Source of the DNA: Alphaproteobacteria bacterium
GTDB taxonomy: Bacteria > Pseudomonadota > Alphaproteobacteria > UBA7985 > JAUIBT01
Assembly (NCBI GenBank): GCA_030432195.1
Contig: JAUIHE010000013.1
Span: 1-35,858 of the forward strand
Length of the DNA stretch: 35,858 nt
Direction of reading: 5' to 3'
Shown here: positions 7,529 to 15,925 of the stretch, piece after piece
How positions within the stretch are numbered: the stretch's first letter is position 1
Layout: every line of letters begins with the position of its first letter
Program-made: the position numbers and the translations under genes
The notes under the pieces: model-generated
Seen by the model: the letters and a program-made list of their open reading frames with translations, nothing else
Database searches by the model: none
What the model was told of the DNA's origin: nothing

Positions 7529-9127
7529 TTAGCCCAACAGCTCTGCAATGACCGACGCAGCCGCCGCCGCCTGGCCGCAGCGATAAAGCCCAAAGTGGCT
7601 TGCCAAGCGCTGAATTCTTTCAGGTTCAGGGTGCTGGTTGCTGGCGCTCTGAATGCGCTCCCAAAGGCAGAGCAAGACAAGATCGATGGTCAAACGCATA
7701 AAGCTGTACGCGACGGGTGATGGGTCTGGCACTGCCAAAACCCGCGCCTTGGCCATCTGCCACAAGGCCAAAGTCTCCTCAATTTCAGGGCTTTGCGCCG
7801 CCGCTGCCTCAAGGGTCACGAAGGCCTCAAAGGCTGCCCCGGCGCGCCCGGGCAGCAAGCGCGCAACCAACACGCCCTCATGAATGGCGTTGGCGCCTTC
7901 GTAAATGGCAGTGATACGAGCATCGCGATAGGTCTGCTCCAGGCGGTATTCACGCAAGTAGCCATAGCCGCCCAGAACCTGGGTTCCGAGCTCCGCGCCG
8001 CGCATTCCAGCTTCAGTGCAAAAGACCTTGGCGACCGGCGTTAGAAAGTCCACCAAATCGCGATCTTGGCCGCCTTCCAGCGCCACCAAACAGAGGTGGG
8101 CAAGCGCGCGCCCACCCACAGCGATGCTGTCAATTTCGTCTAACAAGCGGCGAACGTCCGCATGCTGATCTAAGGTCACCGGCTGTGCATCGGCGCCGCG
8201 ACCCTGAACGCGCTCCGCAGCATAGGCGCTGGCGACATCGTGCGCCCGCGCAGCATGCGCCACCCCTTGCAAGGCCACGTCGGCCCGGGCGTGATTCATC
8301 ATGGTGAACATGGCTTTCAGGCCTTGTCCCGCTTCGCCCATCAACTCGGCCTCGGCAGCGTCAAACGCCAACTGGCAAGTTGGTGACGCATGCAGGCCCA
8401 TCTTTTCTTCGATGCGCGTCACACTCACGCCATTACGCATGCCGTCGTCAAGGTGGCTAGGGCACATGAACAGCGACAGGCCCTTAACCCCCTCATCGCT
8501 GGTGCGCGCCAAAACCAAATGCTGGATGCGCGGGCTCATATCTTGATCGCCGCCCGAAATGAAAATTTTCTCACCCGTGATGCGCCACACGTTGCCGTCG
8601 TGTTCGGCTTTGCAGCGCACGCGCGACAAATCCGAGCCCGCGCCAGATTCGGTCAGGCACATCGTGGCCAATGCCTCGCCAGAGGCCAGAGCCGGGATGT
8701 AGCGCAGTTGTTGGGCCTCACTGCCGAAATTCAACAGGGTCCGAATGGCGCCCGGCACCAGGCCGGTGACCATTTGCAAGCTGTGGTTAGCGCCCGAGAA
8801 TATCTCCGATGTCATTGCCAACATCAGCCCACCTTGCCCCTGCCCGCCAAAGGCCTCTGGCGCGGTAAGGCCTGGCCAGCCTTGTTCGACGTAGGCTTGA
8901 TAGCCCGCTTTAAAACCGTCAGGCATGACAACGCGCCCATCCACCAGGCGGCAGCCTTGCTGATCGCCGGGTTCATCCAGGGGCGCGATTTCGCCTTCGG
9001 CAAACGCGGCGAAGTGGCCCGCGATCTCAGCGGCAAACTCGGGTTCCCAGTCGTCAAGCTGTGATGCGCGTGCGACGTGGTTCAGGCTAAAGGCGATATC
9101 ATCCAAAGGGGCCCTGAAAGCTTTCAT
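7529..9127 (-). CDS. Acyl-CoA dehydrogenase
   Basis: A 532-residue FAD enzyme that introduces a double bond alpha,beta to a CoA thioester. The N-terminal helical domain is followed by the FAD/substrate motif CLTESGAGSDLSRVR (157-171) and the beta-domain signature WRITGEKIFISGGDQD. The middle region ends with QVLGGYGYLREYRLEQTYRD (383-402) and the catalytic glutamate E410 in IYEGANAIHE. The family usually has EGTNGIQ at that place, so GANAIHE is a slightly unusual variant. The length is somewhat short for the long FadE-like subgroup; the last ~100 residues are a reduced C-terminal helical extension. It is the last gene of the operon, 8 bp after the DUF3237 gene. A role on phenylpropanoyl- or cinnamoyl-type CoA esters is inferred from neighbours. 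Confidence 0.92.
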   Translation of the reverse strand: MKAFRAPLDDIAFSLNHVARASQLDDWEPEFAAEIAGHFAAFAEGEIAPLDEPGDQQGCRLVDGRVVMPDGFKAGYQAYVEQGWPGLTAPEAFGGQGQGGLMLAMTSEIFSGANHSLQMVTGLVPGAIRTLLNFGSEAQQLRYIPALASGEALATMCLTESGAGSDLSRVRCKAEHDGNVWRITGEKIFISGGDQDMSPRIQHLVLARTSDEGVKGLSLFMCPSHLDDGMRNGVSVTRIEEKMGLHASPTCQLAFDAAEAELMGEAGQGLKAMFTMMNHARADVALQGVAHAARAHDVASAYAAERVQGRGADAQPVTLDQHADVRRLLDEIDSIAVGGRALAHLCLVALEGGQDRDLVDFLTPVAKVFCTEAGMRGAELGTQVLGGYGYLREYRLEQTYRDARITAIYEGANAIHEGVLVARLLPGRAGAAFEAFVTLEAAAAQSPEIEETLALWQMAKARVLAVPDPSPVAYSFMRLTIDLVLLCLWERIQSASNQHPEPERIQRLASHFGLYRCGQAAAAASVIAELLG

Positions 9128-9135
9128 GGTCGTGT

Positions 9136-9603
9136 CTATTCCACAAGATAGAGCTGTATGATGACTTGGCTTGCTCGCCGCACCCCGGAGCCCACAAACA
9201 GCATGCGATTGATCCAGTCATAGCGAGCATCGCCGGTCTCCAGTCGGGCATGGGTGCGCATATAGTAGGCCTCGCCCGGCTGGTCTTCGCCGCGCGCCAA
9301 GGCCGCGATGACCTCCGGCGGACCGTGGCGCACACCTTTGTTGACGACCTCAATGAGCGCCCCGTCGTGGGTCTGAAGCGCATAGCGCGTATCCAGATCC
9401 GCCGAACCATCAGCAAACAGCGTTTGCCAATCGGCCCCCAAATTGAGGATCTCACCGGACAGCCGCCCGCTCACCGTTCCGCCTACAATGGGGATGATGC
9501 GGCGCTGGCCTGCGCGCCCCATGCCCATTTCCTGCAAAGGCGCAAGCGCGACCTCCAGGCGGCAAAACTCGGATAGCTGAGTAAGGGGCGGCGCGATGGT
9601 CAT
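9136..9603 (-). CDS. DUF3237 (UPF0311) family protein
   Basis: A 155-residue protein matching DUF3237 by its signature parts: RRIIPIVGGTVSGRLSGEIL (34-53), GADWQTLFADGSADLDTRYA (56-75), LQTHDGALIEVVNKGVR, and a terminal stretch with YMRTHARLETGDARYDWINR followed by a hydrophobic strand. The family is an all-beta, small barrel-like protein of unknown function, often found beside genes for aromatic or acyl-CoA catabolism. Its start overlaps the stop of the amidohydrolase gene by 4 bp (9600-9603), so the two are translationally coupled. That suggests a joint role, for example a further hydrolytic or isomerising step or help to the amidohydrolase. No catalytic residue can be named. Confidence 0.85.
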   Translation of the reverse strand: MTIAPPLTQLSEFCRLEVALAPLQEMGMGRAGQRRIIPIVGGTVSGRLSGEILNLGADWQTLFADGSADLDTRYALQTHDGALIEVVNKGVRHGPPEVIAALARGEDQPGEAYYMRTHARLETGDARYDWINRMLFVGSGVRRASQVIIQLYLVE

Positions 9604-10472
9604 GCCAAGCCCAACAAGCGCGCTGCATTGCCCTTAATGATGTCTGGGCGCAACTCGTCCTTGATGGCGATTTTTTCGAAATCCGAAAGCCAGCGCTCTG
9701 GCGAAATCATCGGCCAATCCGAGCCAAAAAGAACCTTTTTACGCAGGATGGAATTACAATAGCGCACCAGTATTTCGGGGAAGTATTTTGGCGACCAGCC
9801 AGACAAATCAATGTAGACATTGGGCTTGTGCTGGGCGACCGAAAGCGCTTCTTCTTGCCAAGGAAAAGACGGGTGCGCCAGAATGATCTTGAGGTCAGGA
9901 AAATCAACCGCCACGTCGTCCAGGTACATGGGGTTCGAGTACTTCAGGCGCATGCCGTTTCCGCCCTTCATGCCCGATCCAACACCGGTCTGTCCGGTGT
10001 GAAACAAGGCGATTCCGCCCGCGTCTTGAATGGCCTCATAAAGCGGATAGGCCATGCGGTCGTTGGGGTAAAAACCCTGCATGGTCGGATGAAATTTGAA
10101 CCCCTTGATGCCGAAATCTTCGACCAGACGCCGCGCCTCGCGCACACCCATTTTCCCTTTCCACGGGTCAATGGAAGCAAAGGGGATCAGAACGTCGGAA
10201 TGCTCGGCTGCCAACGCGGCCACTTCCTCGTTTTTATAGCGCCGATAGCCCGTCTCACGCTCAGCATCGACCGGAAAGATGACCGCAGCGATATTCTGCT
10301 CGCGATAGTGCTGAGCGGTTTCAGGAATGGTCGGCGGGTGGCTCCAGGGCGCACGGAAGTATTTTGCCATGGTCGATTGAAGGTCGTCATAGCCATCGTC
10401 AGCATGGCAGCCGCAAGGCTCCTCAGCGTGGGTGTGAAAGTCGATAGCGCGGATTGTGTCGATGTCGATCAT
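9600..10472 (-). CDS. Amidohydrolase-2 family TIM-barrel metal enzyme, candidate 3-oxoacyl-CoA ketohydrolase
   Basis: A 290-residue metal-dependent hydrolase/decarboxylase of the Amidohydro_2 (ACMSD-like) group. Metal and catalytic residues visible: H13 and H15 (DFHTHAE), H128 (FKFHPTMQGFYPND), H158 (LFHTGQ), H200 (LAHPSFPW) and D252 (LFGSDWP). The family acts on C-C or C-N bonds next to carbonyls. Placed between a feruloyl-CoA-synthase-like ligase and an acyl-CoA dehydrogenase, with an enoyl-CoA hydratase and an SDR in the same operon but no thiolase, it may cleave the 3-oxoacyl-CoA by hydrolysis, as proposed for PhdB of the Corynebacterium glutamicum phd cluster (recalled, not checked). A decarboxylase acting on an aromatic acid is the alternative. 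AGGAG precedes the ATG. Confidence 0.8.
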   Translation of the reverse strand: MIDIDTIRAIDFHTHAEEPCGCHADDGYDDLQSTMAKYFRAPWSHPPTIPETAQHYREQNIAAVIFPVDAERETGYRRYKNEEVAALAAEHSDVLIPFASIDPWKGKMGVREARRLVEDFGIKGFKFHPTMQGFYPNDRMAYPLYEAIQDAGGIALFHTGQTGVGSGMKGGNGMRLKYSNPMYLDDVAVDFPDLKIILAHPSFPWQEEALSVAQHKPNVYIDLSGWSPKYFPEILVRYCNSILRKKVLFGSDWPMISPERWLSDFEKIAIKDELRPDIIKGNAARLLGLA

Positions 10473-10522
10473 GGGGGCTCCTCAGCTCAAGCGCGATCTT
10501 GTTAATTGGAATGGGTCGCCGG

Positions 10523-12355
10523 CTAGTCGCGGCCCGCCAGGATCAGACCCGCCTCGTCGCTGTCGCCTGCATAAAGTCGCCCAAGCAGATCGGCACGCAG
10601 GGTCATGATCTTGCGGGCGTTCAAGTTCCCCTTGGCCGTCATCTCCCCGTCCGGCAAGGAGGCCGGGCGCGCCAGTACGAAGGCGCGCGCAATGCGCGTC
10701 GAGGAGCTTGCACCGCTCGCATGGTCGCTAAGTCGGCGCGCAATCTCGGCCAACAGATTGGGGTCGTCCATGACCGCGCCATCCTTGCTTAACTCGCCGA
10801 AGCCAGCCTTGTTGAGTTCGCTTTTATCGGGGAAAATCAAGAGGCCGATATCGCCCTTGTCTTGTCCAGTAATTACGATGTCGCTGGCAAGCGGCGCTAG
10901 GACCTTGAGCATATCAATGCGCAACTGGGCCGCGCGGACCCAGGTGCCGGTTAGCAGCTTGAAATCCTCTGAAATTCGACCGTCGAAAGCCAAGCCCCTG
11001 TTGGGATCGCCGGGATCAACAAATCGCATGGCATCGCCGGTGATAAAATAGCCATCCGCGTCAAAGGCTTCTGCGGTCTTTTCCGGTGCGTTGAAGTAGC
11101 CCGGCATGATGTTGGGGCCCCGCACGCGCGCCTCATAGCGCGTCTCGTCCAGCGGGATCAGCTTGAGTTCGACACCCGGCAAGGGCACGCCAATAACGCC
11201 CGCGCGGTCGGTCGGTTCTTGTTGCATGACGCAAGCCGGTGCGGTCTCGGTCAGGCCCCAAGACGAAGTCATCAACGGCACCTCGCCGTTGATCTCCATG
11301 GCCATATTCTCGAACCCCTGCCAGACATCTTGCGGCAAGGACGCGCCCGCGTAGAAGATCAAATCGAGTTCGGCAAAGAAGCGCTGGCGCAGCCCGCTAT
11401 CCGCACGCAGCGCCTCAAGCAGCATGGCAAAGCCGACCGGCACGTTGAAGCAGAGCGTGCCCGTCACCATGCTCAAATTTTCTAGCGTCCGTTCGAACAG
11501 CCCCTTTACCGGCTTGCCGTCGTCAATGTAGTAGCTGCCCCCGTTGGCCAGCATCATATTGAAATTGTGCGATCCGCCGAAGACGTGGTTCCACGGCAAC
11601 CAATCCAAGATGCGTGGCACGTGCTGGTTCAGCATGGGCAGGCTCTGCGCGATCTGGGTTTGGTTGACGCACATCATGCGGTGGGTGGTCAAAACGCCTT
11701 TAGGCGCCGAAGTCGAGCCCGAGGTCATCAAGATCTTGGCCACACTATCGGGGCCAACTTGAGCGTGCGCGGCGGCCACGTCAGCCGAACCACCTTTTAA
11801 AAGCGTCTCAAAAGGCGTCACACGAGAGCTGCCCGGCTTGGGCCGACTGGCAACAACCTCAATGCCTGCCATATCCTCCAGTGCCAGGGCCGAGGCATAC
11901 TGCGCCTCGTCGCTGACGTAGGCCATGGCGGGCTTGATGAGCGAAATGGCGTGTTGCAGGCGCGGATGGGCGGCCTCAATCAAGGAGTACTGCTCGGCCA
12001 CCGGCACCACCGGCGCCCCTATGTACTGGGCGGCCAGCGACAGCAGGCCGTGATCCATGCCGTTGCCAGACATGAAAAGAATGGGCGTGTCCGCGTTGAG
12101 GCCTCGCTCCAACAGGGCCGCCGCCAGAGCTTTGACCTGCTCTAGAACCTCCGCGTAAGAACCTCGACGCCATCCCGCGCCCGACCGTTCGGCCAGAAAG
12201 GTTCGATCTTGGGCCTTGTGCGCCCAGTGTTCCAGCCAATCGCCTGCTGAACCGACCGCCGGACCCAGCGAGTCGCGCGCGCGCATAACAAGGGCACCAT
12301 CGGCCTGCGCCTCGCACACAGTGTCGTGACGCTTAAAGTTTTGGGTGCGCTTCAT
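10523..12355 (-). CDS. fcs: Feruloyl-CoA synthase-like AMP-dependent acyl-CoA ligase
   Basis: A 610-residue ANL-superfamily ligase: acid plus ATP plus CoA gives acyl-CoA, AMP and pyrophosphate. The P-loop is ILMTSGSTSAPKGV (208-221). WLPWNHVFGGSHNFN and YYIDDGKP are marks of the feruloyl-CoA synthase branch rather than ordinary fatty-acid ligases. SSWGLTETAP is the A5 motif, YFITGDAMRFVDP the A7 motif, and the catalytic lysine is in TAKGNLNARK near the C terminus. The N-terminal extension before the core is normal for that branch. It starts 3 bp after the MarR stop codon. The likely substrate is ferulate, p-coumarate, caffeate or a close relative; sequence alone does not decide which. Confidence 0.85.
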   Translation of the reverse strand: MKRTQNFKRHDTVCEAQADGALVMRARDSLGPAVGSAGDWLEHWAHKAQDRTFLAERSGAGWRRGSYAEVLEQVKALAAALLERGLNADTPILFMSGNGMDHGLLSLAAQYIGAPVVPVAEQYSLIEAAHPRLQHAISLIKPAMAYVSDEAQYASALALEDMAGIEVVASRPKPGSSRVTPFETLLKGGSADVAAAHAQVGPDSVAKILMTSGSTSAPKGVLTTHRMMCVNQTQIAQSLPMLNQHVPRILDWLPWNHVFGGSHNFNMMLANGGSYYIDDGKPVKGLFERTLENLSMVTGTLCFNVPVGFAMLLEALRADSGLRQRFFAELDLIFYAGASLPQDVWQGFENMAMEINGEVPLMTSSWGLTETAPACVMQQEPTDRAGVIGVPLPGVELKLIPLDETRYEARVRGPNIMPGYFNAPEKTAEAFDADGYFITGDAMRFVDPGDPNRGLAFDGRISEDFKLLTGTWVRAAQLRIDMLKVLAPLASDIVITGQDKGDIGLLIFPDKSELNKAGFGELSKDGAVMDDPNLLAEIARRLSDHASGASSSTRIARAFVLARPASLPDGEMTAKGNLNARKIMTLRADLLGRLYAGDSDEAGLILAGRD

Positions 12356-12358
12356 GGA

Positions 12359-12832
12359 TTAAGCCTCGTTGCGAATGCTGTTGAGAGCGGTGATTAAAAG
12401 CTTTCGGGTCTGCGGATCCACGTCGGCAAGCAGCCGTTCCTCGTGCGCTTGAACCGCCGCCACCGCGCGTTCATAGACCTGCCGACCGGCTAAAGTGGCG
12501 TTCAGGGCATAGGTGCGCCGATCTGTCGGCACACGCTCACGCATAATGAGTTCGTTTTGTTCCAGCTCATCGACAATCACCACGAGGTTTGGGCGCTCTA
12601 TGTCCATGGCGTCCGCGAGCTGCGACTGGCTGAGGCCCGGGTTATCCACGATCAAAACCAGTGCCGTGTAGGTCAACATGCGCAGCTCAAAAGGCTTGAG
12701 CACACGGGTCAAATCGCCCTGGATCGTGTTGAAGGCACGCTTCAGGTGATAGCCCATGAACTGACGCAATGTTGCGTCGCTGATGCCGCGTGCATCTTGC
12801 TGCATGGCTTGTTTTGGCGAACTTTTTCTCAT
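12359..12832 (-). CDS. MarR-family transcriptional regulator
   Basis: A 157-residue winged helix-turn-helix regulator, normal size for MarR. The dimer helices flank a DNA-binding domain in which LSQSQLADAMDIERPNLVVI gives helices 3-4 and VPTDRRTYALNATLAG the wing with its DxR motif. A strong ribosome binding site (AGGAGGAAACG) precedes the ATG. It sits inside the operon between the enoyl-CoA hydratase and the CoA ligase. MarR proteins in this setting (FerC, CouR, PhdR) are repressors released by hydroxycinnamoyl-CoA. By analogy it should repress this operon. The best candidate sites are the AT-rich palindromes at 14463-14498 and the related one at 17749-17767. Confidence 0.9.
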   Translation of the reverse strand: MRKSSPKQAMQQDARGISDATLRQFMGYHLKRAFNTIQGDLTRVLKPFELRMLTYTALVLIVDNPGLSQSQLADAMDIERPNLVVIVDELEQNELIMRERVPTDRRTYALNATLAGRQVYERAVAAVQAHEERLLADVDPQTRKLLITALNSIRNEA

Positions 12833-12859
12833 CGTTTCCTCCTAAGCTTTCCTCGCACC

Positions 12860-13627
12860 TCAGCGAAACACCGGGGCGCGTTTTTCAAGGAAGGCGCGCA
12901 GGCCCTCTTCAGCGTCGGGTGTGGTCTGGGAGAGCGCTGCCGCTAGGGATTCGGTGAACAGGCCGTCGCCGCGCGCCATGTCGTTGATCCGGCCAATAGC
13001 GTTAATCATCAGGTAGTTGGACAAAGGCGCGTTGCGCGAAATCTTGCCCGCCAGTTGCCGCGCTAAACCCAGCGCCTCGCCGTCGCCGACACTGTAGTGG
13101 GTCAGCCCCAGGGCGAGCCCTTCGTCGGCGCTGTATTTGCGGCCGGTCAGCATCATTTCGGTCATGCGGTCAGGGCCCAGAAGGCGCCCGACTTGCACAG
13201 TCGCCCCGCCCCCCACGAAGATGCCGCGGCGTCCTTCAGGCAACTGAAAGATGGTCGATGGTTCCGCGATGCGCACGTGGGTAGCCGACGCCAGCTCCAG
13301 GCCGCCGCCGATCACCGCCCCGAACATGGCCGAGACCACCGGCAGACCGCCAAACTGAATACGCTGCATCACCTCGTGCCAATAGCGGGAGTGATATAGG
13401 TTGTCTTCGGCGCTGCGCTGCACGTGCTCGGCCAAATCCAGGCCTGAGCAATAGTGGCCTTCGCAGCCGGTCAGAATAACGACCTTTACGTCCTTTGGCG
13501 GCGCCAAAAAGAAGGCGTCGATCGCCTGCAACAGCTCCTCGCACATGGCGTTGCGCTTGCCTGGGCGGTTCATTGTCAAGGTGGCAATGCCTTCGGAGAT
13601 GTCACAGCGCAGTATGTCTTGGTTCAT
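12860..13627 (-). CDS. Enoyl-CoA hydratase/isomerase family (crotonase fold)
   Basis: A 255-residue crotonase-family enzyme. The oxyanion-hole regions are HYCSGLDLAEH (58-68) and AVIGGGLELAS (104-114). Both glutamates needed for hydration in classical enoyl-CoA hydratase are present, E111 (GGGLELA) and E131 (LPEGRRGIF), which argues for a true hydratase rather than an isomerase. I use the ATG at 13627, preceded by AGGAG, because the upstream in-frame ATG at 13747 would overlap the SDR gene by 68 bp and adds a non-conserved leader. In the operon it could hydrate a cinnamoyl-type CoA for beta-oxidation, or act as a hydratase/aldolase releasing an aromatic aldehyde. The adjacent SDR favours the first. 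Confidence 0.88.
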   Translation of the reverse strand: MNQDILRCDISEGIATLTMNRPGKRNAMCEELLQAIDAFFLAPPKDVKVVILTGCEGHYCSGLDLAEHVQRSAEDNLYHSRYWHEVMQRIQFGGLPVVSAMFGAVIGGGLELASATHVRIAEPSTIFQLPEGRRGIFVGGGATVQVGRLLGPDRMTEMMLTGRKYSADEGLALGLTHYSVGDGEALGLARQLAGKISRNAPLSNYLMINAIGRINDMARGDGLFTESLAAALSQTTPDAEEGLRAFLEKRAPVFR

Positions 13628-13679
13628 GGGGGCTCCTGGTGAAGGGCTCAAAAAATTGGGATTGTGTCGGCAAAGGGCT

Positions 13680-14450
13680 CTAGCGCTGAGGCAGCCGTAC
13701 CGCCCCATCCAGCCGCAGTGTCGTCCCGTTGACGTAGGGATTTTCAACCAACTGCTGAACGGTGAGCGCGTATTCTTCGGGTAGGCCCAAGCGCGACGGA
13801 TAGGGGATGTTCGCGGCTATCTGTTCGGTGACTTCTTCCGGCAAGGCTTCCATCATGGGCGTGCGGAACAGTCCTGGCGCAATGGCCAGCACCCGGATAT
13901 TTGCCCTGGCCAGCTCGCGCGCGGCTGGTAGGCACATAGAGGCCACAGCCCCCTTTGATGCCGCGTAGGCCGCTTGGCCAAGTTGGCCGTCCTGCCATGC
14001 AACAGAGCTGGTGTTGATGATGACGCCCCGGTCCCCGTCGTCTTCGCTGTCCAACTCCAAGGCCATCATGGCGCGGGCGGCATGGCTCATGACGTAGTAG
14101 GTGCCAAACAGGTTGACCCGTAGAGTGCGCTCAAACACATCCGTAGACAGCTTGCCTTCGCGCCCAACGATGCGCGCTGCCAAACCAATACCGGCGCAAC
14201 TCACCACAATCCGTGGAGCACTGGCGAAGTGATCGGTCACCCGGTCAAATGCCTCTGCGATATCCGCTTCGCTAGAGACGTCAGCTTGGACCGCAAAGCC
14301 GCCGATGCGCTCTGCCACCTTTTGGGCGGTTTCCAAATTATAGTCGAGCACGCCGACCTTGGCGCCCTGCCCGGCCAAACGCTGAGCGGTCGCTGCGCCC
14401 AAGCCGCTGCCGCCGCCGGTAACAAGGGCTATTGTGTTTTCAACGCGCAT
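13680..14450 (-). CDS. SDR-family 3-hydroxyacyl-CoA dehydrogenase (HSD10-like)
   Basis: A 256-residue Rossmann-fold dehydrogenase. The cofactor motif is TGGGSGLG (11-18), D36 after beta2 indicates NAD rather than NADP, and CAG is at 85-87. The catalytic set is S148/S149, Y162 and K166 (YAASK). GQAAYAASKGAVASMCLPA and the tail AIAPGLFRTPMMEALPEEV are typical of the HSD10/3-hydroxyacyl-CoA dehydrogenase group, which oxidises 3-hydroxyacyl-CoA to 3-oxoacyl-CoA. It is the first gene of the operon; the promoter region at 14451-14500 is AT-rich with two dyads. With the downstream hydratase it provides two consecutive beta-oxidation steps. Confidence 0.9.
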   Translation of the reverse strand: MRVENTIALVTGGGSGLGAATAQRLAGQGAKVGVLDYNLETAQKVAERIGGFAVQADVSSEADIAEAFDRVTDHFASAPRIVVSCAGIGLAARIVGREGKLSTDVFERTLRVNLFGTYYVMSHAARAMMALELDSEDDGDRGVIINTSSVAWQDGQLGQAAYAASKGAVASMCLPAARELARANIRVLAIAPGLFRTPMMEALPEEVTEQIAANIPYPSRLGLPEEYALTVQQLVENPYVNGTTLRLDGAVRLPQR

Positions 14451-14462
14451 AGTTTTGCTCCG

Positions 14463-14476
14463 TTAGATGCGTCTAA
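14463..14476. promoter_or_regulatory. Imperfect palindrome next to the SDR start codon
   Basis: TTAGA at 14463-14467 and TCTAA at 14472-14476 are inverted copies around TGCG. The site lies 13-26 bp before the SDR start codon (minus strand), between the promoter-like AT-rich stretch and the gene. A repressor bound here would block transcription of the operon. It may be a second, weaker site for the operon's own MarR protein. Confidence 0.35.
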
Positions 14477-14479
14477 TAT

Positions 14480-14498
14480 TTATTATGTGTTATAACTA
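14480..14498. promoter_or_regulatory. Candidate MarR operator of the hydroxycinnamate-type operon
   Basis: TTATTAT, 5 bp, then ATAACTA: a degenerate 7-5-7 inverted repeat (5 of 7 bases match). The right half and the bases after it (ATAACTAATTT, 14492-14502) are identical to 17761-17771 in the TRAP promoter, where the palindrome is perfect. It lies 30-48 bp before the SDR start codon, overlapping the expected promoter. Confidence 0.45.
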
Positions 14499-14559
14499 AT
14501 TTGGCAAGCCCATTGGCGCACAAATTTGAAAATTGCCGCCAAATAGGGGGGAATCCTAG

Positions 14560-14589
14560 CCTGAAGCCCCGCACAAACGAGGCTTCAGG
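14560..14589 (-). terminator. Terminator-like hairpin after the TRAP operon
   Basis: A perfect 9-bp stem (CCTGAAGCC at 14560-14568 with GGCTTCAGG at 14581-14589) and a 12-nt loop, beginning 10 bp after the dctM stop codon. The T-tract is weak (CTAGGATT on the minus strand), so termination may be only partly intrinsic. It separates the TRAP operon from the SDR promoter. Confidence 0.55.
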
Positions 14590-14599
14590 TCTCAATCTC

Positions 14600-15925
14600 T
14601 TAGCCGTACAGCCAATAGAGCGGGAACAAGGTGATGAAGGGGAATAGCACCAAGATGATGACGCGAATCAGGTCTGATGTTACAAACCAGATCACAGCCT
14701 TGTAGGTGTCAATCATCCGCGTTTTCGGATCTAGAGCATTGATGATGAACAAGTTCATTCCAACTGGTGGCGTTATCAGCCCCACCTCCACGACGATCAG
14801 AACCAAGATGCCGAACCAGATCGCGAAATGCTCTGGGGTCATGCCGAAGTCCAGCGCCGTTACCACCGGGAAAAAGATTGGAATGGTCAACAAGATCATG
14901 CTCAGGCTGTCCATCAAACAGCCAAACACCAAATAGAAGGCCAAGATCAGCGCCAAGACGATCATAGGGCTATAGCCCTGGCTCACGACCCAGCTAGACA
15001 ACTCCTGCGGCACCTGGCTCAGGGCTAGAAAACCGTTATAGAAGCCCGCACCCAGAACGATGAAAAAGATCATGGCGGTCGAAGTGGCGGTCGAAATGAT
15101 GGCCTGCTTGAACAGCTTCCAGTTCATATTGCCCGAGAACAAAGCCACCAAGCCCGTGCCGGTCACGCCTACCGCGGCCCCTTCGGTTGGCGTGAACCAA
15201 CCCCAATAGATGCCGCCAACGACCACGCCAAATACCATGACCACCGGCCAAACATCCACCAAAGCGGCCAATCGCTGTGCAAAGGGAACCGGCTCACGAC
15301 GGCCCGCTGCATCCGGGTGGACGCGCACATAAATGGAGACGGTAATCATGTAGCCGATAGCCGCCAGGATACCGGGGATAAAGGCCGCCAGGAACAGCTT
15401 CGCGATGTTCTGCTCGGTCAAGATGGCGTAAATAACAAGGATAACCGACGGCGGGATCAAGATCCCCAGCGTGCCACCAGCAGCCAGAGTCGCCGTTGCG
15501 AAGCCACCCGAGTAGCCGTAGCGGCGCAGCTCAGGCAGCGCCACGCGGCCCATCGTTGCCGCCGTCGCCAGCGAGCTGCCGCAAATAGCACCAAAGCCCG
15601 CGCAGCCGCCGATACCAGCCATGGCCACACCACCGCGCAGATGCCCCAGCCAACTTTCGGCCGCCTTAAACAGGGAATTCGACATGCCCGACAGGGTCGC
15701 GAATTGCCCCATCAACAAGAACATGGGGATGACGGTCAGGCTGTAGTTCGAAAAGGTCGAGTAGGTCTCGCTCTTCAACTTGGCCATGAACATGATGGGG
15801 GAATCCAGCGCCAGATAAAGGCCGCCGATACCGCAGAGCATCATGGCCAGGCCAATGGGTGCCCTTAGGAAAATGATAAACAGAAGAACAGGAAAGGACC
15901 AATAGCCCAGCTCTAGCATGCTCAA
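14600..15925 (-). CDS. dctM: TRAP transporter large permease subunit (DctM)
   Basis: A 441-residue inner-membrane protein with about twelve helices, the ion-coupled transport subunit of a TRAP importer. Family marks: FIIFLRAPIGLAMMLCGIGG at the start, IGGCAGFGAICGSSLATAAT (104-123), ATLAAGGTLGILIPPSVILV (145-164) and a C-terminal GLITPPVGMNLFIINAL. These contain the GxxxPP-type repeats that form the Na+ and substrate sites. Length is normal. It overlaps dctQ by 4 bp (15922-15925), so the permease subunits are translationally coupled. The substrate, an organic acid, is set by the DctP partner. Confidence 0.95.
   Translation of the reverse strand: MSMLELGYWSFPVLLFIIFLRAPIGLAMMLCGIGGLYLALDSPIMFMAKLKSETYSTFSNYSLTVIPMFLLMGQFATLSGMSNSLFKAAESWLGHLRGGVAMAGIGGCAGFGAICGSSLATAATMGRVALPELRRYGYSGGFATATLAAGGTLGILIPPSVILVIYAILTEQNIAKLFLAAFIPGILAAIGYMITVSIYVRVHPDAAGRREPVPFAQRLAALVDVWPVVMVFGVVVGGIYWGWFTPTEGAAVGVTGTGLVALFSGNMNWKLFKQAIISTATSTAMIFFIVLGAGFYNGFLALSQVPQELSSWVVSQGYSPMIVLALILAFYLVFGCLMDSLSMILLTIPIFFPVVTALDFGMTPEHFAIWFGILVLIVVEVGLITPPVGMNLFIINALDPKTRMIDTYKAVIWFVTSDLIRVIILVLFPFITLFPLYWLYG

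Noticed and set aside
8390-9064. 224-codon plus-strand frame opposite the acyl-CoA dehydrogenase
   Set aside because: Antisense to the conserved FAD domain and without any family features.
12860-13627. Firm call of feruloyl-CoA hydratase/lyase (vanillin-forming) for the crotonase
   Set aside because: The sequence around E131 does not match that enzyme's typical pattern, and the adjacent SDR and amidohydrolase favour beta-oxidation.
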